The translations under genes and the position numbers were made by a program. From assembly GCA_910579705.1 (NCBI GenBank), contig CAJTUI010000005.1, positions 62,001 to 126,000 of the forward strand: a DNA stretch of 64,000 bases. Direction: 5' to 3'. The notes under the pieces are model-generated. The model did no database searches. It saw only the letters and a list, made by a program, of their open reading frames with translations, and was not told where the DNA came from. Every line of letters starts with the position of its first letter. The first letter of the stretch is position 1. Source of the DNA: an uncultured Christensenella sp. Lineage in GTDB: Bacteria > Bacillota > Clostridia > Christensenellales > Borkfalkiaceae. Of this stretch, positions 59,011 through 64,000 are shown one piece after another.

Positions 59011-59237
59011 AATACTTCCACCTCCACGCACGCCGCCTCCGTTTTACGCAGCGTTAACTCATAACCGCGTAAAGTAATTTCGATAGGGTCGCCGAACGGC
59101 GCTTTCTTGCGCATAATCAGCTCCGCGCCGGGCGTTACGCCCATATCGAAAAGCCTGCGCCGCACACGCCCCTCGCCCGTCACCTTGCTTATTTTACCGC
59201 GCTCTCCCGCGGTAAACTCGCTCAACAGTTTTATCAT
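59007..59237 (-). CDS. feoA: FeoA, SH3-like iron transport protein
   Basis: 76 residues: LSEFTAGERGKISKVTGEGR, VRRRLFDMGVTPGAELIMRK, APFGDPIEITLRGYELTLRK. This is the FeoA domain complete. GGAGG-type site (AGGAGGCTGT) upstream. It acts with FeoB at the membrane. First gene of the operon. Confidence 0.95.
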   Translation of the reverse strand: MIKLLSEFTAGERGKISKVTGEGRVRRRLFDMGVTPGAELIMRKKAPFGDPIEITLRGYELTLRKTEAACVEVEVL

Positions 59238-59264
59238 ACAGCCTCCTTGCGGGTTTTATTCGTA

Positions 59265-59304
59265 TTGCAATTAAAAATAAACTGTGGTTAATTTTTAATT
59301 GCAA
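59265..59304. promoter_or_regulatory. 40-bp palindrome in the feo leader (probable metal-regulator operator)
   Basis: TTGCAATTAAAAAT and ATTTTTAATTGCAA form 14-bp perfect arms; 17 of 20 positions pair overall around a CTGTGG centre. It lies downstream of the feo promoter start site and before feoA. Confidence 0.7.
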
Positions 59305-59361
59305 AAAAATTCGGCGCGCCAAAACTTGCCGACGATAGCCCGCTTTCTTCGTTCACTGTAT

Positions 59362-59390
59362 ATTATAGGCAGGCAAAATCTGTTTGTCAA
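59362..59390 (-). promoter_or_regulatory. feoAB promoter
   Basis: Minus strand TTGACA (59390-59385), 17 nt, TATAAT (59367-59362); perfect consensus. Confidence 0.85.
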
Positions 59391-59391
59391 C

Positions 59392-59417
59392 AAAAAATAC
59401 ACCGTGGTTTATTTTTT
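59392..59417. promoter_or_regulatory. 26-bp palindrome just upstream of the feo -35
   Basis: AAAAAATACACC-GT-GGTTTATTTTTT, one mismatch. It shares the AAAATAmACC...GGTTwATTTTT pattern with the palindrome at 59265-59304, so both are probably sites for the DtxR-type regulator encoded next door. Confidence 0.7.
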
Positions 59418-59504
59418 ATTTAAAAAATTTATGCGCGCAGGGAGTGCGCGCAAGGAGTTTGATTTACTTTTTATACACGCAAGCGGTGCGCGCACGGAAT
59501 TTCT

Positions 59505-59867
59505 TTACCGCCCTTTCAAAAAATCCTCGAAAGCTTTTACCGTGGTTTCGGATAAGACATGCTCCATTTCGCAGGCGTCCTTTTCCGCCGCGGCCGCGTC
59601 CACGCCCAGCGCGAGCAGAAACGACGTAATGGTTCTGTGTCTGGAATAGACGCGTTCCGCATAGCTCTGTCCCGCGGCAGTGAGGTAGATGTGCATACCG
59701 TCGCACTCCACGTAGCCTTCGGCCTGCAATATTTTAACCGCCTTCTGCACGGCAGGCTGGGAAACGCCCGTCCTGCGCGCCACGTCCACCCTGTGGACGA
59801 ACTCGTTCTCGCGCGACAGAAGGAGTATGTTTTCGAGATAATCCTCTATTGACTGACTGTTTTTCAT
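59505..59867 (-). CDS. DtxR/MntR-type metal-dependent regulator, 120 aa
   Basis: SIEDYLENILLLSRENEFVH and RVDVARRTGVSQPAVQKAVK form the DtxR winged HTH, and the dimerisation/metal region has YAERVYSRHRTITSFLLALG and DACEMEHVLSETTVKAFEDF (Cys, Glu, His ligands). It lacks the C-terminal SH3 domain, as in MntR-like short forms. It probably represses feoAB through the two palindromes. No Shine-Dalgarno; the -10 box is 6 nt from the ATG. Confidence 0.9.
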   Translation of the reverse strand: MKNSQSIEDYLENILLLSRENEFVHRVDVARRTGVSQPAVQKAVKILQAEGYVECDGMHIYLTAAGQSYAERVYSRHRTITSFLLALGVDAAAAEKDACEMEHVLSETTVKAFEDFLKGR

Positions 59868-59873
59868 AGGTAA

Positions 59874-59902
59874 ATCATAGCATAAATCAGCGTATTTGTC
59901 AA
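59874..59902 (-). promoter_or_regulatory. Promoter of the DtxR-type gene, leaderless spacing
   Basis: Minus strand TTGACA (59902-59897), 17 nt, TATGAT (59879-59874), then six bases to the ATG at 59867. Confidence 0.75.
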
Positions 59903-59909
59903 TACCGCT

Positions 59910-60989
59910 TTATTGCTCGCCCGCAAGCTGGTTTTCGCGTTCGGCAACCGCCAGCGCTTCCGTCATTTCCTCTATGTCGCCGAGCATAAACGAATCCAGC
60001 GAATACAGCGAAAGGCCGATACGGTGGTCGGTAACCCTGCCCTGCGGGAAGTTGTAGGTGCGTATTCGCTCGCTTCGGTCGCCGCGGCCGACAAGGCTTT
60101 TTCTGTGCTCGTCGTAAGCGGACTGGTTTTGCGAACTGTAATAGTCGTACAGTCTGGAACGCAGAACTTTAAAGGCCTTGTCCTTGTTTTTAAGCTGACT
60201 GCGCTCGTCCTGACAGGTTACGACTATGCCCGTGGGGAAATGCGTAATTCTTATCGCGGTTTCGGTTTTGTTGACCTTCTGCCCGCCCGCGCCCGACGAA
60301 CGGTAAACGTCCACGCGTATATCCTCGTCCTTTATCTCAACGTCCACGTCCTCCGCCTCGGGCAGTATCGCCACCGTAGCCGTGGAGGTGTGAACGCGGC
60401 CCTGAGATTCCGTTTCGGGCACGCGCTGAACGCGGTGCACGCCGCTTTCGAATTTAAGCTGTTTGTACGCGCCCTTGCCGTTTATGTTGAGAACTATCTC
60501 TTTCAGCCCGCCCAGCTCGGTTTCGTTTACGTCAACTATCTCGACTTTGAGGCGGTGATGCTCGCAATAATTGAGATACATACGGTAAAGCTCGTACGCG
60601 AAAAGCGCCGCCTCCTCGCCGCCCGCGCTGCCGCGGATTTCCATTATACAGTTTCTGTCGTCGTTCTTGTCCTTTGGTAAAAGCGCGAGTTTAAGCTCGT
60701 TTTTCAGCTCTTCGCTGCGTATGCCCAGCTCCTCCGCCTCGGCAAGCATAAGCTCTTTCATATCCTTGTCCGTTTCGGTTTTTGCCGCACCTGCCGCGTC
60801 TTCAAGCTGTTTTATTACCGCGGTATACTCCTCGTATTTTTGGGAAATTTCGGTAATTTCCGACTGGTCTTTCGCAAGCTTTGTCCATTCCGCCGTATCG
60901 GAAATTACTGCGGGGTCGGAAAGCTTTTCCGACAGCTCGCAGTAACGTCTGTAAATTTCTTCGAGTTTGAATAAAAATTTTTCTTTCAT
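59910..60989 (-). CDS. prfA: Peptide chain release factor 1
   Basis: 359 residues. RSSGAGGQKVNKTETAIRIT near residue 226 is the GGQ catalytic loop, preceded by EIRGSAGGEEAALFAYELYR and the ESGVHRVQRVPETESQGRVH segment containing the RF1-type anticodon-like PET motif. It terminates at UAA and UAG. It follows the PrmC-containing gene by 6 bp; PrmC methylates its GGQ glutamine. Confidence 0.97.
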   Translation of the reverse strand: MKEKFLFKLEEIYRRYCELSEKLSDPAVISDTAEWTKLAKDQSEITEISQKYEEYTAVIKQLEDAAGAAKTETDKDMKELMLAEAEELGIRSEELKNELKLALLPKDKNDDRNCIMEIRGSAGGEEAALFAYELYRMYLNYCEHHRLKVEIVDVNETELGGLKEIVLNINGKGAYKQLKFESGVHRVQRVPETESQGRVHTSTATVAILPEAEDVDVEIKDEDIRVDVYRSSGAGGQKVNKTETAIRITHFPTGIVVTCQDERSQLKNKDKAFKVLRSRLYDYYSSQNQSAYDEHRKSLVGRGDRSERIRTYNFPQGRVTDHRIGLSLYSLDSFMLGDIEEMTEALAVAERENQLAGEQ

Positions 60990-60995
60990 ACAGTC

Positions 60996-62825
60996 TTAAA
61001 AAGCGATTTTAAGAAATCTGTCCGTGCCGTTGAAATCCTTAATAACCATCGCGTAATCGCGCTTTTCAAACAGCTTTAAAATATCTTCGGCCTGACCTTC
61101 GCCGCATTCGAGCAGGAGCACGCCCTCGCGCGCGATATAGCTCCTTATGCTCTTTGCTATCCGCCTGTAAAAATCAAGTCCGTCCGCGCCGCCGTCAAGC
61201 GCAATCCGCGGCTCGTACTCGCGCACTTCTTTCTGGAGGGCGGGGATATCGCCGCTCTTGATATAAGGCGGGTTGCAGACTATCAGGTTGAACCTGCCGC
61301 GCACCGACTGAAACATATCGCTCTGGATAAAATCCACGTTCACGCCGTTGAGTCTGGCGTTTTCGCCCGCAAGCATAACGGCCGCGTCCGAAAGGTCGGC
61401 GCCCGTAACGGATATGCGCTTGCCCCTGCAATTCTTGGCTATCGAAACCGCGATACAGCCCGAACCCGTGCAAAGGTCGAGCACCTTGTCGCCCTCTTCG
61501 AGCGATTTGACCGCAAGCTCCGCCAGCATTTCGGTTTCGGGGCGGGGGATGAGCGCGCGCTCGTCAACCTTGATTTTACAGTTGTAGAAGTCGGTGTCGC
61601 CGATTATATACCAAAGCGGCCTGCCTTCCAGTCTCTTTATAACGATTTCTTTAATGCGCTTGCTCTCGGACGGCATAATCATACGCTCGCCGTCAAGCTC
61701 GCTGCGCTTGATACCGAGAACGAGCGAGTAAATCCACTCCGCGTCGCTTTCGTCAATGCCGCGTTCCGCGAACTTGGCCTTGGTCGCCGCAAGCTGTTTG
61801 GACATAAGCCCGCTTGTGACGAACTCGGTTTCGGGCACGGTCGCGTCCGCGTCCATTTCAAGCACCTTGTTGAACGCCGCGATTGCGACTTCTATCATAT
61901 CGTCGGTCGGCTCCCTCGTCGTAAGCACCTTCTGCACAAGCTTGCCGGGGGCCTTGAAAATATTTACGAACGCGTTGTCGAACCTGGCGAGAAACTTTAA
62001 AATTTCGTACGAAACGCCCGCGATTACGGGCAATAGAACGAACTCTATGCCGATGTTTAAAAGGAACCTGAGTATCCTGTTGTCAACGTACAGAACGTAG
62101 GTGTAGAACGCCCAGTTTACCGCAGATATTACGACTATGTTGATAAACAGGACGATAAACAGAAACGAAGTGCCGCACCTGTCGTGTATGCGAGAGCATT
62201 TCTTCACGTTTTCGGGCGTAAGCTCCACGCCGTGCTCGAACGCGTTAATCGTCTTATGCTCCGCGCCGTGATACATATACAGTCTGCGTATATCCTTTAA
62301 AAAGAGGATAAGCGCCAGATACGCGATAAATATCAACAGTTTAAACACGCCCAGTAAGAGGTAATACGCCCAGTGCGTTTCGTTTATGACGGGCGCGACG
62401 CGGCCTATAAGCCCCGTTAAAAATCTGGGCAGAAACACGAATATACCTATCGCGAGCAGTACGCCGATGACCGCGGAAATTATCGCGACCACGTCCATAA
62501 GGTTGACCTTGAACTTTTCGGCGAGCCATTTCTGCAATCTTCCGGGTTCTTCCTCGTCCCCCTCGCCGTAAACCGAGGCAGACCTTAACAGAGTTTTCGT
62601 GCCGCGAATAAGCGACGCGAAGAGATTGACCGTGCCGCGTACGAGAGGGATTTTCGCCGCCCTTCTCATATGCTTGCCGCGTTTAAGTCTTTTCGCCTCG
62701 ACCTGAACCTCGCCGGCAGGGTCGCGCACGGCCGTGGCCATACTCGATTTTCCCATCATCATCACGCCTTCAAGAACGGCCTGACCGCCTATATACGTGC
62801 ATTTTTTCTTTTCTTTTTTAGCCAT
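60996..62825 (-). CDS. prmC: Fusion of a DUF1385 (YqhQ-like) membrane protein and PrmC methyltransferase
   Basis: 609 residues. Residues 1-320 are DUF1385: CTYIGGQAVLEGVMMMGKSS, RRLYMYHGAEHKTINAFEHG, HDRCGTSFLFIVLF, with four or five membrane helices. Residues 330-609 are PrmC/HemK: ALIPRPETEMLAELAVKSLE, VLDLCTGSGCIAVSIAKNCR (AdoMet), LIVCNPPYIKSGD (NPPY). No stop or start separates the halves. PrmC N5-methylates the release-factor GGQ glutamine, and prfA follows directly. In many Firmicutes the two genes are adjacent but separate. Confidence 0.93.
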   Translation of the reverse strand: MAKKEKKKCTYIGGQAVLEGVMMMGKSSMATAVRDPAGEVQVEAKRLKRGKHMRRAAKIPLVRGTVNLFASLIRGTKTLLRSASVYGEGDEEEPGRLQKWLAEKFKVNLMDVVAIISAVIGVLLAIGIFVFLPRFLTGLIGRVAPVINETHWAYYLLLGVFKLLIFIAYLALILFLKDIRRLYMYHGAEHKTINAFEHGVELTPENVKKCSRIHDRCGTSFLFIVLFINIVVISAVNWAFYTYVLYVDNRILRFLLNIGIEFVLLPVIAGVSYEILKFLARFDNAFVNIFKAPGKLVQKVLTTREPTDDMIEVAIAAFNKVLEMDADATVPETEFVTSGLMSKQLAATKAKFAERGIDESDAEWIYSLVLGIKRSELDGERMIMPSESKRIKEIVIKRLEGRPLWYIIGDTDFYNCKIKVDERALIPRPETEMLAELAVKSLEEGDKVLDLCTGSGCIAVSIAKNCRGKRISVTGADLSDAAVMLAGENARLNGVNVDFIQSDMFQSVRGRFNLIVCNPPYIKSGDIPALQKEVREYEPRIALDGGADGLDFYRRIAKSIRSYIAREGVLLLECGEGQAEDILKLFEKRDYAMVIKDFNGTDRFLKIAF

Positions 62826-62925
62826 AATACAAACTTCTCTTTATATATTATGTGCGCGCCGACGTTGCGGCGCATTAAAATCGCTTAAAATAAATATAGC
62901 TCCAATTTCGATTGGAGCCACATTA

Positions 62926-63129
62926 TCAGATATTGTATCTTTTTTTAAACTTGTCTACACGGCCGCCTGTATCAACAAGCTTCTGTTTACCGGTAAAAAA
63001 GGGATGGCACTTATTGCAGATGTCCACCTTTAAAGTATCTACCTTTTTGGTTGTGCCGGTTTTGAACGTCGCTCCGCAAGCGCATACAACCGTAACTTCG
63101 TGATAATCGGGATGTATCTCGGGCTTCAT
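62926..63129 (-). CDS. rpmE: 50S ribosomal protein L31 (zinc-binding form)
   Basis: 67 residues: MKPEIHPDYHEVTVVCACGA, then DICNKCHPFFTGKQKLVDTG and a basic GRVDKFKKRYNI end. CxC and CxxC ligands mark the C+ (RpmE) type. GAGG precedes the ATG. Followed by the YqhQ-PrmC fusion and prfA, the usual order. Confidence 0.97.
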   Translation of the reverse strand: MKPEIHPDYHEVTVVCACGATFKTGTTKKVDTLKVDICNKCHPFFTGKQKLVDTGGRVDKFKKRYNI

Positions 63130-63265
63130 ATCTCTTCACCTCGCTTATATTCTTCTGATGCTTAATTATTATATACAATTAAACTTGCTAAGTCAATTGA
63201 TTTTCCGCCGCAAATGAAATTTTTTAATATCTCCCCCTCGGCGGGAGGGGGAGAAAAAATACCCG

Positions 63266-64000
63266 TTATACGTTTTTGACCGTGTAGCACGCGGAAGGCA
63301 ACCATTTCTTCGCGGAGAAATCCCTGCCCTTTACGACTACCCTGTCCTTGTACACACTGACGTAGTAGCCCTGCGACCCCGCGACTTCCACTTCCTTGTC
63401 CGTTGTCGACCAGAGGTATGCGACGGAGGCCGTGTTAAACACGTTGGGCATCTTGTCGGACGCGAAGTACGCGTTGCGGTAAGAATTCATAAGCCAGTGG
63501 CTGTGGCCGTTGAAAAACAGAACCTGCGGATACTTCGCGAGAATGGACTTCAACTTTTCGTCGGGGCGGATACCGTTCCAGTTATGTCCTTTTAGGCTGC
63601 CCGCAATCGTATCGTACGTGGACTGGTGGCTGTAAAGGAACACGGGACGGGACGGGTTTTTCGTCGTAATCTCTTCCAGCCGCGTTTCCAACCACTGCAA
63701 CTGGTCCGCGTGCAACGAAGACTCCACGCCGCCCGAAACGTGCTGCTCCTGACTGCCGAGCGCGAGGTGGTGTATACCCTCCACTTCCTTCTCGTAATAA
63801 ACCTTGGTTTCGCCCCTGTCCGCCTGACCCGAATACCTTAAAAAGTCGTCTATCTTCTCGTCGTAGGGTTCGGTAACGGCGTACAGGTCGTGATTGCCGA
63901 GCGTATAGAACGCCTCGGGCGCGCCCGTTTCCTTAATAATCTTGTCGGCCAGCGCCCACTCCTCCGAGCGACCCTCGTTGGCTATGTCGCCGACGATAAC
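63266..64000 (-). CDS. Metallophosphoesterase (partial, N-terminus beyond window)
   Basis: The minus-strand frame is open to base 64000, giving 244 residues. VIVGDIANEG and YTLGNHDLYAV are the second and third calcineurin-like metal motifs (GD and GNHD); LYSHQSTYDT and FNGHSHWLMNS supply the later His ligands (GHxH). The first D-x-H motif must lie outside the window. The tail (KDRVVVKGRDFSAKKWLPSA) is a beta-rich end. Substrate unknown. Confidence 0.85.
   Translation of the reverse strand, partial: VIVGDIANEGRSEEWALADKIIKETGAPEAFYTLGNHDLYAVTEPYDEKIDDFLRYSGQADRGETKVYYEKEVEGIHHLALGSQEQHVSGGVESSLHADQLQWLETRLEEITTKNPSRPVFLYSHQSTYDTIAGSLKGHNWNGIRPDEKLKSILAKYPQVLFFNGHSHWLMNSYRNAYFASDKMPNVFNTASVAYLWSTTDKEVEVAGSQGYYVSVYKDRVVVKGRDFSAKKWLPSACYTVKNV

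Overview
The window looks like a chromosome segment of a strictly anaerobic, monoderm, Clostridia-type bacterium of mid-to-high GC, probably an uncultured gut lineage. The reasons are: the ylxM-ffh-rpsP-khpA-rimM block in Firmicutes order; a trimeric NAD-linked [FeFe] hydrogenase; anaerobic ribonucleotide reductase NrdD/NrdG; Rex; an ECF-type thiamine S-component behind a TPP riboswitch; and FeoAB with a FeoB-associated Cys-rich protein. There is no outer-membrane machinery. Nearly all housekeeping genes lie on the minus strand.

Layout. 1-2.7 kb: rimM(partial)-khpA-rpsP-ffh-ylxM. 2.8-5.1 kb: a small orphan gene, a MarR regulator with a palindromic operator, and a CPA2 antiporter. 5.27-5.70 kb: an apparently free-standing, promoter-to-terminator structured RNA with no recognised family. 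5.7-9.3 kb: YfbR-like nucleotidase, TPP riboswitch/attenuator plus an extended ThiT, and a DUF4832-type lipoprotein. 9.4-16.5 kb: rpsB-tsf and pyrH-frr-uppS-cdsA-dxr-rseP. 16.6-20.1 kb: a gene interrupted by a G10 tract, an XRE regulator with twin operators, another XRE gene, ruvX-DUF1292, and a membrane protein whose promoter spacer contains a G12 tract. 20.1-25.6 kb: a GltD-like flavoprotein convergent with hydABC. 25.7-32.3 kb: NSS transporter, RND pump, and ROK kinase-rex. 32.3-35.7 kb: NrdR-box-controlled nrdD-nrdG-dut. 35.7-39.8 kb: HNH protein, exonuclease/phosphatase-fold protein, a membrane protein, glpK and a small protein. 39.8-42.3 kb: a small serine-recombinase element inserted in the 3' end of rlmD. 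42.3-47.1 kb: rlmD, a four-gene cluster (two Cys-tailed proteins, a membrane protein, DUF5685) and trpS. 47.2-49.8 kb: an AT-richer islet with two unknown genes and two tandem double-HTH regulators. 49.8-53.1 kb: thrC, a P-loop protein and an aminotransferase. 53.3-56.5 kb: a large membrane-anchored transglutaminase-like surface protein. 56.5-59.9 kb: feoA-feoB-Cys-rich and a DtxR-type regulator with two large palindromes. 59.9-64 kb: prfA, a YqhQ-PrmC fusion, rpmE and a partial metallophosphoesterase.

The genes with a shared theme are those of anaerobic redox balance (hydrogenase, Rex, NrdDG), iron uptake, translation (S2, EF-Ts, RRF, RF1 with its methyltransferase, L31, S16) and envelope lipid synthesis (Dxr, UppS, CdsA, RseP).

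Points most worth a second look: (1) the orphan structured RNA; (2) two long G tracts, one in a reading frame and one in a promoter spacer, which look like phase-variation switches; (3) at least six near-consensus promoters whose -10 box lies 6-8 nt from the start codon with no Shine-Dalgarno, so several genes appear to make leaderless mRNAs; (4) the DUF5685 / Cys-tailed-protein cluster; (5) the recombinase element that swaps the C-terminus of RlmD. All calls come from reading the sequence only; no database search was run.
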